Shown piece after piece: positions 53,575-60,608 of a stretch of 64,000 bases of DNA. The notes beneath the pieces are model-generated. The model made no database searches and was not told the origin of the DNA. It worked only from the letters and a program-made list of their open reading frames with translations. Each line of letters opens with the position of its first letter. Within the stretch, counting starts at the first letter, position 1. The translations under genes were made by a program, and so were the position numbers. The stretch is from positions 4,019,001-4,083,000 of the forward strand of contig NZ_CP030038.1 of the NCBI RefSeq assembly GCF_015291725.1, read 5' to 3'. Source of the DNA: Bradyrhizobium sp. CCBAU 51765. Lineage in GTDB: Bacteria; Pseudomonadota; Alphaproteobacteria; Rhizobiales; Xanthobacteraceae.

Positions 53575-53685
53575 GCTTGCGGTGGCGACCATCTAGGCCC
53601 GGCTTCCTTCCATGTGTCTCTCCCGTGCGGCGTCTTGAGCGCCTTGAGAAAGCCTGCGCCCGAACGCGTCGACGGGCACTGGCAT
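53575..53685 (-). pseudogene. Truncated, frameshifted copy of the 51799-52107 gene
   Basis: From ATG 53685 it reads MPVPVDAFGRRLSQGAQDAARERHME, clearly homologous to the intact copy. A two-base insertion then shifts the frame, and matching GLDGRHR sequence resumes in another frame. It ends with KPP and a stop, without the C-terminal half. Confidence 0.75.
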
Positions 53686-53880
53686 CGCGTACTCGCGTGA
53701 CGATTGGCAGCTCCGCCGCAAGAGCCCGCGTTTCTCTCGTCTGCTTGTGAAGCCGCGATCGATTGCGGCGAACCGATCGGGGCAACACGATTGCCCGATT
53801 GGAGCTGATATGATGCGCTCTTCCTTTGGCCGCGTAGCCAAGAACGTCATCGGGCGTCTGCACTTGGAGTAAATAAGAAC
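53686..53880. repeat. Duplicated divergent promoter region (copy of 52100-52260)
   Basis: The segment between the two divergent small genes is repeated here with about 75 to 80 per cent identity by eye (GCAAGAGCCC, CGATTG.GG.GAACCGAT, GCTCGATTGGAG-like blocks). At its right end an ATG at about 53812 opens a 20-codon remnant (MMRSSFGRVAKNVIGR) of the secreted gene. Confidence 0.6.
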
Positions 53881-53906
53881 TGGTGGGCTGTCTTTCGCTG
53901 CGCAGA

Positions 53907-54053
53907 TCATCGCAAAATGCCCAGATGGATAACCTCGCCTTTGAGCTGAGAAGTGTCCACAAATTTGCCTGTGACAATCTCGCGGAATGCTCCCCGCAGT
54001 TGACGATCCAAATTGGCAGTGCGGTCCGGCTTTAGATCGATTTGCTTCGCCAT
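53907..54053 (-). CDS. Small hypothetical protein
   Basis: A 48-residue ORF starting MAKQIDLKPDRTANLDRQLRG and ending GEVIHLGILR, with AAGAGA upstream of ATG 54053. It follows the GAF-domain fragment after 11 bases in the same direction, so it may be the downstream partner of a two-gene operon. No family is recognised. Confidence 0.5.
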   Translation of the reverse strand: MAKQIDLKPDRTANLDRQLRGAFREIVTGKFVDTSQLKGEVIHLGILR

Positions 54054-54064
54054 TCTTATCTCTT

Positions 54065-54390
54065 TTAGGCTTGCTTCGGACTGAGGATTACTTCGAGCGA
54101 CTGAGCCAGGTCTCGCAGCGGCTGCACGTTAGCTTGGCTAAAGCGCCCCACCTTGCTGCTCGTCGCAACTAATACTCCAACGGCACGACCATCGTTAACG
54201 TCCGGGATACATATAGAGGCGATCCCACGATAGCGGACCCGATCATAATCTCGCAATAGGTCTCCCTTGCCCTGAAAGACGTCTTGCGATGCCGCATCAT
54301 CAGTGAGCAGTTGTATTCTTATAGACGTAATGTGTATCCACCAGTTTTTCTTAAGGCGTCCAAAGCTCAGAGATTTGTTTGCTAACAACG
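54065..54390 (-). pseudogene. GAF-domain protein fragment
   Basis: About 108 codons ending QPLRDLAQSLEVILSPKQA. The part RYRGIASICIPDVNDGRAVGVLVATSSKVGRFSQANVQPLRDLAQSLEVIL is the second half of a GAF domain (signal or cofactor sensor). No start codon or ribosome binding site is evident, and the frame runs back into the tRNA fragment at 54398. The 5' part was probably lost when the neighbouring element inserted or rearranged. Confidence 0.6.
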
Positions 54391-54397
54391 ACTTGGT

Positions 54398-54445
54398 TGG
54401 TGAGCGCGCTGGGGCTCGAACCCAGGACCCCGTGATTAAAAGTCT
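54398..54445 (-). other. 3' fragment of tRNA-Lys(TTT): attachment site of an integrated element
   Basis: On the minus strand the sequence from GACTTTTAATCACGG to CGCGCTCACCA has the Lys anticodon loop CTTTTAA, a T-arm (CTGGG, loop TTCGAGC, CCCAG), the acceptor 3' strand and CCA. The upstream half (D-arm, acceptor 5' strand) is absent, since pairing fails beyond the anticodon stem. This is the remnant left at one end when a tyrosine recombinase inserts an element into a tRNA gene. The integrase begins 185 bases away. Confidence 0.8.
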
Positions 54446-54629
54446 CATTCAGGCCACCCCAGCTTGCTTATTGATTTTGCTACGTGAATTGCGAAAAGTG
54501 GTGCCAAGCCATTGAATTGACTATGGACTTGATTGGACTTGTCCGGAAAGTGTGAGACACTAGTTGACACTGAGCGCACAGATTTTGCTGACACGGCGTT
54601 GACATAGTGCTGACACCGGAGGATGGGAC

Positions 54630-55904
54630 ATGGCGCGATCGAAGGGGCTTACCGATGCGGCAATCAGGGACATCGCGGTGCCGGCGGCCGGGAATAGGAT
54701 CACCCGTGACGGCCTCGTGCCAGGGTTTGGCGTGCGCGTCACCGCGGCTGGTGCGCGATCGTTCGTCCTGACCTATCGCACAAAGGCGGGCCGCTCGCGC
54801 CGGTTCACGATCGGCAGTTGCGCCAACTGGAAAGCCGCCGCCGCCCGGCAGGAGGCCAGAGAGCTGCTCCGCCGGATCGACGTCGGAGAAGATCCGGTTG
54901 CCGACATCGAGGCCGACCGCTCAATGAAGACGGTTGGGGATCTGTGCACCAAATTCGTCGAGGAGTCGAAGGAAGCCAACGCACCGAGCACGGCTGCCGC
55001 CTATGAGGCGCAGATCAACAATTGGGTGCTGCCAATCCTCAAGGCCGGGACGCGCGTCGTCGACGTCGAGCACGAAGACATCCAACGGCTGCACCGCAAG
55101 GTCACGAAGGAAGCCGGACCCTACGCGGCAAATCGCGTGCTCTCGCTGGTGAGCCGCATGTGGAATCGGGCGATCGCGTGGAACGGCGCAAGGGGCGACC
55201 GAGGATGGACCGCGGTCAACGTTGCGAAGGGCGTGGAGCGGCACGCCGAGCACGGGCGCGAGAGATACGTCGATCCGACGACCGAGCTCGGCGGGCTCCT
55301 AAAGGCGCTGGCCGAGCACGAGGACAAGCAGGCGGCCGACATCATCCGGCTCATCCTGCTCACGGGATGCCGCAAGGGCGAGGCGCTGGGGTGCCGCTGG
55401 GATCAACTACAGTTTAGCCGTAGCCCCAGCGGGGCAGCGGAGGGCACCTGGATCAAGCCAGGACATGCCACCAAGCAGAGGAGGCTGCACCGTACACCGC
55501 TCTCCGCGCCCGCTCTGGCGCTCCTGGAGGGCATCCGCGCCAAGGCCGAGGCCGAGGCGAAGAAGAAAGGCGCCGAGCTGTCGCCATGGGTATTCCCCGG
55601 TCGTGTCGGCGCCGGTGCTCAGCCGCGGCATTCGATCAAGAATGCGTGGGCCGAGATCCGCAAGGCAGCCGGCCTCGACGATCTTCGTATTCACGATCTG
55701 CGCCACAGCTTCGCAAGCGTGCTCGCGTCTAGCGGCAGCTCGCTGGCGATTATTGGTCGGCTGCTAGGACACACCAATCCGTCGACGACGGCACGCTACA
55801 GTCATTTGTTCGACGACCCGCTGAGGGCCGCGGCCGATCGCGTGGGTGCTATCGTCGACGGCGGCAAGTCGGCAGAGATCACCGACATCAAGGGCAGGGC
55901 GTAA
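54630..55904 (+). CDS. Tyrosine-recombinase integrase (DUF4102/P4-type)
   Basis: A 424-residue integrase. The N-terminal arm-binding domain (TDAAIRDIAVPAAGNRITRDGLVPGFGVRVTAAGARSFVLTYRT) is of the DUF4102 type, followed by a SAM-like core-binding domain and the catalytic domain. Catalytic residues are Arg in LLTGCRKGEALG, Lys in the IKPGHATKQRRLHR region, His/Arg in IHDLRHSFAS, His in LLGHTNPSTT and Tyr in ARYSHL. It presumably targets the tRNA-Lys fragment 185 bases upstream. The start at 54630 fits the domain. Confidence 0.95.
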   Translation: MARSKGLTDAAIRDIAVPAAGNRITRDGLVPGFGVRVTAAGARSFVLTYRTKAGRSRRFTIGSCANWKAAAARQEARELLRRIDVGEDPVADIEADRSMKTVGDLCTKFVEESKEANAPSTAAAYEAQINNWVLPILKAGTRVVDVEHEDIQRLHRKVTKEAGPYAANRVLSLVSRMWNRAIAWNGARGDRGWTAVNVAKGVERHAEHGRERYVDPTTELGGLLKALAEHEDKQAADIIRLILLTGCRKGEALGCRWDQLQFSRSPSGAAEGTWIKPGHATKQRRLHRTPLSAPALALLEGIRAKAEAEAKKKGAELSPWVFPGRVGAGAQPRHSIKNAWAEIRKAAGLDDLRIHDLRHSFASVLASSGSSLAIIGRLLGHTNPSTTARYSHLFDDPLRAAADRVGAIVDGGKSAEITDIKGRA

Positions 55905-55989
55905 AGGCGCGTTCCAGATACGTTCATCACTTGGCCGATGTTTTTTTCGGAGAATGACATTGCAACCGTTGGCGATGTCCATATATTTG

Positions 55990-56215
55990 CAATCGCTTGT
56001 CCCGAGAGGGGCAGGCCTCTTCTAGCTGAAGGCGCCTTCGATTCGTCCGGTGAGGACGAAAGCCGAACACCGACCCCGCAAAGGGGCGGACACCGAGACC
56101 GGATCTCGGGCTGAGACCCCCGCTTGGGGGCAGCGGCATCGTTCGAAGGGCCAACGGTGCACCGGAGTCCAGCAGTGGCACCGGGGAAAGGAAACAGGTT
56201 TTAACCTGGGTCTCG
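55990..56215. ncRNA. Hairpin-rich intergenic region (candidate structured RNA)
   Basis: At least six stem-loops occur in about 220 bases. TGTCCC-GAGA-GGGGCA (GNRA loop) is at 55998-56013. TTCGTCC-GGTGA-GGACGAA is at 56042-56060. CCCC-GCAAA-GGGG, CCGAGA-CCGGA-TCTCGG and CCCCC-GCTT-GGGGG follow. CAGGTT-TT-AACCTG closes the stretch near 56195-56208. GAAGGCGCCTTC is a perfect palindrome. Such density is unusual between an integrase and its excisionase. It may be a structured RNA, or recombination or replication DNA. Coding frames across it lack protein character. The strand is unclear. Confidence 0.4.
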
Positions 56216-56272
56216 CCCCGAGCCTTGATGCGCGCATTGGCGAGTCCCCTATCCCGGAGGACGTTCGCCACC

Positions 56273-56488
56273 ATGGCCGACGACGCACCATCAATTCTTG
56301 CCGGCTACATCACCGAAGCCGCCTTCGCCGCCAGCGCCGAAGTCACAACCAGAACCATATCCAGATATCGAAATCAGCCGGACGGACTGCCGTTCCTGAA
56401 ATTGGGCGGCCGGGTCCTCATTCCCGTTGAGGACGCTCGGGAGTGGTTGCGGGCTCGCGTGGTGCATCCGAACGTACGGCGCGCGTGA
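56273..56488 (+). CDS. Excisionase/AlpA-like helix-turn-helix protein
   Basis: A 71-residue protein, MADDAPSILAGYITEAAFAASAEVTTRTISRYRNQPDGLPFLKLGGRVLIPVEDAREWL, with the MerR/AlpA winged-helix pattern typical of recombination directionality factors. It lies 370 bases behind the integrase. GGAGG precedes ATG 56273 by 12 bases. The next gene starts at the overlap TGATG. Confidence 0.8.
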   Translation: MADDAPSILAGYITEAAFAASAEVTTRTISRYRNQPDGLPFLKLGGRVLIPVEDAREWLRARVVHPNVRRA

Positions 56489-56679
56489 TGACCGGCAAAG
56501 TCAACGACATCCCCGACAACGCGAAATCGATGTACCACGGCCGGCGCCATCTCGGATGGATTGTTCGGCGAGGCCGGTCCTTTGAGGCCGTCCAGCCCGA
56601 CCGAACAAGTCTCGGCGTGTTCGCCACCGAGTTGTTAGCGCGCAATCAATTATGGACCGGCGGGGACGTCGAACCGTGA
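56488..56679 (+). CDS. Small phage-like hypothetical protein
   Basis: A 63-residue ORF starting MTGKVNDIPDNAKSMYHGRRHLGWIVRRG. It overlaps the previous stop (TGATG) and the next start (GTGA), so it is part of a translationally coupled string. GWIVRRGRSFEAVQPDRTSLGVFAT looks like a small host-adaptation protein. No family is recognised. Confidence 0.6.
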   Translation: MTGKVNDIPDNAKSMYHGRRHLGWIVRRGRSFEAVQPDRTSLGVFATELLARNQLWTGGDVEP

Positions 56680-56855
56680 GGCCCGAATCCGAAATCTTGC
56701 AGCGCGACGACGGTTGGTACGAGGTCGGCTTGCACCAGCCGATTGGACCATTCGAGACGCGGCAATTCGCCGTGGCTATCGCCGCGCATGAGGCCGCGCG
56801 CCGCGCGTGGTTGTCGAAGAATTCCAGACACCGAACGGAGACGGAGGGAGCATGA
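56676..56855 (+). CDS. Small phage-like hypothetical protein
   Basis: A 59-residue ORF from GTG 56676 (MRPESEILQRDDGWYEVGLHQPIGPFETRQFAVAIAAHEA), overlapping both neighbours by four bases. ATG 56652 is an alternative start. No family is recognised. Confidence 0.6.
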   Translation: MRPESEILQRDDGWYEVGLHQPIGPFETRQFAVAIAAHEAARRAWLSKNSRHRTETEGA

Positions 56856-57085
56856 CCAACATCATCAAGTTTCCACACTTCGACGCCGCCGCATTCGAGG
56901 AATCGGAAAAGCGCCACAAGCGCCGCGAGGCGGCGGCACTGGCGATCAATCGCACCGTGCGCCGACACGTGCTGAAGGGCGTCACCTTGGCCGAGATGGT
57001 TGCCGAGCTGCGTCTGGAGGCCGAGACGATCGAGGCGGTCGGCATCGCCGACCTGCCGAGCGATATCGGGGGAGCAGCAGTCTAA
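56852..57085 (+). CDS. Small phage-like hypothetical protein
   Basis: A 77-residue helical ORF (MTNIIKFPHFDAAAFEESEKRHKRREAAALAINRTVRRHVLKGVTLAEMVAELRLEAETIEAVGI), starting at an ATGA overlap and preceded by GGAGGGAG. Probably a DNA-interacting accessory protein; this is a guess from its charge and helices. Confidence 0.65.
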   Translation: MTNIIKFPHFDAAAFEESEKRHKRREAAALAINRTVRRHVLKGVTLAEMVAELRLEAETIEAVGIADLPSDIGGAAV

Positions 57086-57092
57086 CCCAAAA

Positions 57093-57130
57093 AAGAACCG
57101 GCGGAGTGGAGGCCCCGGCCGGTTCAAAAA
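57093..57130 (-). terminator. Terminator-like hairpin
   Basis: GAACCGGC and GCCGGTTC pair around a GC-rich loop. On the minus strand a T-run follows (TTTTTT at 57087-57092). On the plus strand it lies between the small-gene string and the next gene. Confidence 0.6.
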
Positions 57131-57138
57131 GGTATTAT

Positions 57139-57984
57139 ATGCGAGTCAGTACAAAACCACAAACCACCGCCGACATCAAGACCGATCGTGCGCTGATAGC
57201 GCGCGGGCGCCTCAAAGAAGCTCGGCAATGGTTTGAGCATTGCGGATGGAAGACGCTTCCCAGGAACGACCGGCTGATGCCGATCCTGCGATGGGGCGCC
57301 GACCATGCCCACATGGCCGATCCAAGCGATCCGCGCCGATCCGTCCGCCGCTGGTGCAGGAAGTGGGCGCCATGGCTGGACGAGCCCGCCATAGATCAAA
57401 TCATCCGCTACACCAAGACATCAAACAAACGTTGGGCGGCGGATCAGTGCGCGGCCGTTCTCAACATCACCGTGCGCGACCGCCAAAAGCTCTCATTCCG
57501 CTTCATAGGCGCTTGCGATGACCCGAGCTATGCATTCCGGTTGAACATCTCGCGTGCCAAGGCGGCCGCAAAGTCGCGACGGCGCCGGGCCAAGAATTCG
57601 ACGGGGCGGAAGCGCGGCCGCCCGAAGTCTACGGAGGCGCGGCCGTGGGAGTTGTTGGGCATCAGTCGAGCCACCTATTTTCGCCGGAAATCGCTTGGAA
57701 ACGAGGCGAAATCGCCGAAAAATGAGACCGAAAATGCGTCACGGCATATAATAGATAATAGGGAGCGTGACGGAATTTCAGTCTCACGAGTTCAGGTCCG
57801 TGCCAGACCCGATCTTGTGAAGCCGACGAGGGGCGCTATCGCGCCGGCCTTCGGCCCGACCGTCGCCCTTGCGGGCGCCGTTCTCGTCAGACCGCGCCTG
57901 CGGATGCACCTGAATTATTTCGAGGGGAAGAAGGGCGGGACCGGAGAGACCTCGACCACGACAACCACGATGGACGCGGGGTGA
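57139..57984 (+). CDS. Basic DNA-binding-type protein of the element
   Basis: A 281-residue protein. The N-terminal part (ARQWFEHCGWKTLPRNDRLMPILRWGADHAHMADPSDPRRSVRRWCRKWAPWLDEPAIDQIIRYT) is followed by RWAADQCAAVLNITVRDRQKLSFRFIGACDD. A Lys/Arg-rich stretch then leads to GRPKSTEARPWELLGISRATYFRRK, a helix-turn-helix like those of resolvases. The C-terminus ends in Thr/Gly-rich tail. It probably binds DNA, perhaps in replication of the element. ATG 57139 has AAGG seven bases upstream. Not recognised as a known family. Confidence 0.65.
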   Translation: MRVSTKPQTTADIKTDRALIARGRLKEARQWFEHCGWKTLPRNDRLMPILRWGADHAHMADPSDPRRSVRRWCRKWAPWLDEPAIDQIIRYTKTSNKRWAADQCAAVLNITVRDRQKLSFRFIGACDDPSYAFRLNISRAKAAAKSRRRRAKNSTGRKRGRPKSTEARPWELLGISRATYFRRKSLGNEAKSPKNETENASRHIIDNRERDGISVSRVQVRARPDLVKPTRGAIAPAFGPTVALAGAVLVRPRLRMHLNYFEGKKGGTGETSTTTTTMDAG

Positions 57985-58546
57985 TGATGCCGGGGCCAGC
58001 TCTCGTGGACATCTCTAGCGCCAATGCCACCGCGCACAGGACCCGTCAAGGACGGCCATTCGGCCGCCGCCTCCGGCGGTCTTCGATCCTTGACCGCTCC
58101 TGCGCACGGCGGCGTGCCTGGAGGCGTCGGGACGAAGGACGTCCCGGCCAATCGACCGCGCCTCCTGCGGGTCGAACAAAGGACTGGCCTCTCTTCCCAT
58201 GCACGGCTCGATCCGTGCCCCATGCCTCCGACCACGGACATCGGCTCGAACATGTAGAAGCCAGGGCAGACGGCACACGCCACGGCGCCACGCAGATCCC
58301 GCACCGCCCAAAGCCTCGACCTGCCGGCAAGCCCGCTGGTGATAGTTCGCGGTCGCGGACACGGTTTCGCGCCCGCGACCTAAACCAACGCGCCACGGGC
58401 CGCCACTGCCGCAGCGATAGGGCATCCGCGCAAACTTTTGTAGGAACCCTGTTTTTGACTGGCCGGGCGCGAGCGCGACGCTTCCGGCATTTCAGCATAT
58501 TTGGGATTTCGGAAAACACGGTTTGTTTGTCGGAGAGAAGCCTGTG
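57985..58546. other. Region without convincing gene
   Basis: About 560 bases. Long frames exist on both strands (for example 57981-58547 plus, 58046-58954 minus) but their composition is Arg/Ser/Pro-rich shadow. A short frame at 58024-58257 (MPPRTGPVKDGHSAAASGGLRSLTAP ...) is possible but has no ribosome binding site. Confidence 0.4.
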
Positions 58547-58840
58547 ATGTACGGCAGAAGGCATAGGAATATGTTCCCTTTCGCCCCCAAGGCGCTGCGC
58601 CGGGCGATCCTGAGAATGCTCGATTCCGGCCGTTCCATGAACGCGTACGAGGTTGCGGGTTGCTGTTTCTCGTTCCGGCCGCGATGCAACCCCGGCTGGC
58701 GCATGCCGCGCGAGGCTGAGGTTGTCTCGGTCAGGCGCGCGCTCCGGTATCTCATTGCTGCCGGCAAGGTCAGGACATGCGGCAAGTCCCGCCGATTCCC
58801 GCACAAGCGCAGATGCTTCAATTACGAACTGGTGCGATGA
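58547..58840 (+). CDS. Small winged-helix-like protein
   Basis: A 97-residue protein, MYGRRHRNMFPFAPKALRRAILRMLDSGRSMNAYEVAGCCFSF ... VSVRRALRYLIAAGKVRTCGKSRRFPHKRRCFNYELVR. The pattern (helix, AYEVA, VRRALRYLIAAGKV, strand) resembles small winged-helix DNA-binding proteins. ATG 58523 is an alternative start. Its stop overlaps the next start by four bases. Confidence 0.6.
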   Translation: MYGRRHRNMFPFAPKALRRAILRMLDSGRSMNAYEVAGCCFSFRPRCNPGWRMPREAEVVSVRRALRYLIAAGKVRTCGKSRRFPHKRRCFNYELVR

Positions 58841-59139
58841 CCGACGACGATCTCCGCAACGCCATTGCGATTCACCAGAACGCAGCCGCGCTCCTGGAGG
58901 CCGAGTTGATCGCCCGCGAGCGCGCCAGAGCGACGGCGCGGGATGACGACTCACTCATAACACCAGGGGAAGCGACAAGGATTTGCGGGCGCGATGAAAC
59001 CACCGTGAGAAAGGATTGCGCGAACAATCAGACGCATCTTGGTGGTTTCGCGGTGAAGCTGGGCGGCCGGTGGCGCATATATCGCGGCAAGTACGCCAAG
59101 CACATCGAGCAGCACGGGCTGTCGCGTTTTAGACGCTGA
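58837..59139 (+). CDS. Small helix-turn-helix-like phage protein
   Basis: A 100-residue protein, MTDDDLRNAIAIHQNAAALLEAELIARERARATARDDDSLITPGEATRICGRDETTVRKDCANNQTHLGG. The segment LITPGEATRICGRDETTVRKDCA looks like a Mor/AlpA-type helix-turn-helix. It starts in the stop of the preceding gene (ATGA), so it belongs to the same operon. Confidence 0.65.
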   Translation: MTDDDLRNAIAIHQNAAALLEAELIARERARATARDDDSLITPGEATRICGRDETTVRKDCANNQTHLGGFAVKLGGRWRIYRGKYAKHIEQHGLSRFRR

Positions 59140-59333
59140 CGCGCGCGCGTTTGCGCCTTTCCTGCGTGGCAAGGGTGAGTGCGCTTGGGCAGTATGCTTC
59201 TGCCGGTGCGGTTGTCCCGTCAGCCAGCGGTGCCGGCCCTAACTGGGTTGTTGCGGACCTGGGGCGGCACGGAAAAGGTCTTCCCAGAACGATTCCGTGT
59301 CGCCTCTTCTGTTTTCAGAATGGGAAGGGTGAC

Positions 59334-59651
59334 ATGGCGCAAGAGAACAGACGTTGTGGCGATTGCCGATTTTCCGAGAGGATGATCACCGGATCTGGCG
59401 CCAGTTACGACTACCAGCGCCAATGTCGTCGCAGCGCCCCCACCGCGTATTCCAATGGCGGAGCCGGGCATTGGCCTCGCGTTCTCCTCGATGACTGGTG
59501 TTTCGAATTCGAAGCCGCGCGCGGAGGAAGCCCGCAACCGGGTCAGCGTGTCGCCACCGCCAAGAACATCCCCAGCGCCACCGCCGCGAACGTTGCCGCA
59601 GACTGGAGCGATGTGATCGCCCAACTCAACAGCAGCAACCGGAAAGATTGA
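59334..59651 (+). CDS. Zinc-ribbon-like phage protein
   Basis: A 105-residue protein beginning MAQENRRCGDCRFSERM with CxxC, then CRRSAPTAY, then WPRVLLDDWCFEF. This is the pattern of a small zinc-binding family common in prophages (CxxC...CRR.P...WP.V...DWC.E). The GGAAGG ribosome binding site lies six bases before ATG 59334. The C-terminal tail is Ala/Ser-rich. Function is unknown. Confidence 0.75.
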   Translation: MAQENRRCGDCRFSERMITGSGASYDYQRQCRRSAPTAYSNGGAGHWPRVLLDDWCFEFEAARGGSPQPGQRVATAKNIPSATAANVAADWSDVIAQLNSSNRKD

Positions 59652-59674
59652 AGGCAAGAAAAATGGAGAACGTC

Positions 59675-60532
59675 ATGTCCAACTCATCCGGCGCCAAAGC
59701 CGATCTAGCGACCGTCGAGGCCGCGCTGTCGACGCTGGACGAGGCCAAGCCGACCGCGATCCGCAACGCGGCAGCGTTCACGGAGTGGCGCGTCAAGCAC
59801 GATGCGCTCGATGCCGAGCGGGAGCGGCTTAACGAGCTGATCGTTACGCTGGAGCACGAGGAGCGCGAGGCCAAGGCCGCGGCGGATGCCGTCGCGCTGC
59901 GCGAGCGTTACGATGAATGCAGGGCCGCAAATCAGAAGTTGGCAGCCCGCATCAGGAGCGATCTGAAAAAGGCCAACGCGATCCTGGTCGCGCTCCTACG
60001 AGACGCCGCCCAAGCCGATATCGCCACCGGCGCTGTCAATGCTCAGTTGCCAGATGGCCTTGAGCCGCTTGTTCCGCCGGAAACGATCGCGCGGACTCGT
60101 GCCGGGCTCCCTCGCCAGGATCTGACGAGCAAGCGCACGTGGTTGTGGACGACGGAAGGCGGCATGCTGATCGGCGATCAAGACAGCGTGAGAGACTACG
60201 GCGGCGGCCGCGGTCGTATCGGGCAGGGCTCATACACGACGCTATGCCACCTCGCGCTGTACGACGAAGTCGAATTTCATCCGGAGGAGCCGGCCCAGCG
60301 ACCGCACTCGCTGTGGCAGATGCGGTTGGTTGGCGCGAGCGGCCCGCATTACGAGTACGACGGGACGCGCTGCAATCACCCGCACGATGTTCTGGCAGAA
60401 TTGGCCAGGGGCGAGATCGCCGCGGAGCCGCGCGAGCGCCCGATCGAAATCGAATTGCGTCCAGTGCCGACGCTGGACGAGGCCAAGCACGAAAGCATCA
60501 AGTCGCCGCCGGCTGGCACAGTCATCTCCTAG
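59675..60532 (+). CDS. Hypothetical phage protein with N-terminal coiled coil
   Basis: A 285-residue protein. The N-terminal half is a coiled coil (LATVEAALSTLDEAKPTAIRNAAAFTEWRVKHDALDAERERLNELIVTLEHEEREAKAAADAVALRERYDECRAANQKLAARIRSDLKKAN). The C-terminal half is soluble (LTSKRTWLWTTEGGMLIGDQDSVRDYGGGRGRIGQGSYTTLCHLALYDEVEFHPEEP). The segment LWQMRLVGASGPHYEYDGTRCNHPHDVLAELA recalls structural or processing proteins of tailed phages. GGAG lies six bases before ATG 59675. Confidence 0.6.
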   Translation: MSNSSGAKADLATVEAALSTLDEAKPTAIRNAAAFTEWRVKHDALDAERERLNELIVTLEHEEREAKAAADAVALRERYDECRAANQKLAARIRSDLKKANAILVALLRDAAQADIATGAVNAQLPDGLEPLVPPETIARTRAGLPRQDLTSKRTWLWTTEGGMLIGDQDSVRDYGGGRGRIGQGSYTTLCHLALYDEVEFHPEEPAQRPHSLWQMRLVGASGPHYEYDGTRCNHPHDVLAELARGEIAAEPRERPIEIELRPVPTLDEAKHESIKSPPAGTVIS

Positions 60533-60608
60533 AAGCTGCCGGCGTCCCGGCGCCGCATGGTTTTTCATCGGACCATGCGGCGCCATCAATTCAAAGGGTA
60601 ACGGGTAA

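Noticed and set aside
54398..54445. A functional tRNA-Lys gene
   Set aside because: Only the part from the anticodon loop to CCA is present; the D-arm and 5' acceptor strand are missing.
56042..56066. Hammerhead ribozyme core, because of GTCC-GGTGA-GGACGAAA
   Set aside because: The required CUGAnGA core is not present; it is a simple hairpin followed by GAAA.
56050..56430. Frame across the hairpin array
   Set aside because: It overlaps the excisionase-like gene in another frame, and its composition follows the hairpins rather than a protein.
57981..58547. 188-codon plus-strand frame
   Set aside because: Low-complexity basic translation without a start context. It may still contain something small, so it is described only as a gap.
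58046..58954. 302-codon minus-strand frame in the phage-like region
   Set aside because: It overlaps two better-supported plus-strand genes and has Arg/Ser/Pro-rich shadow composition without a ribosome binding site.
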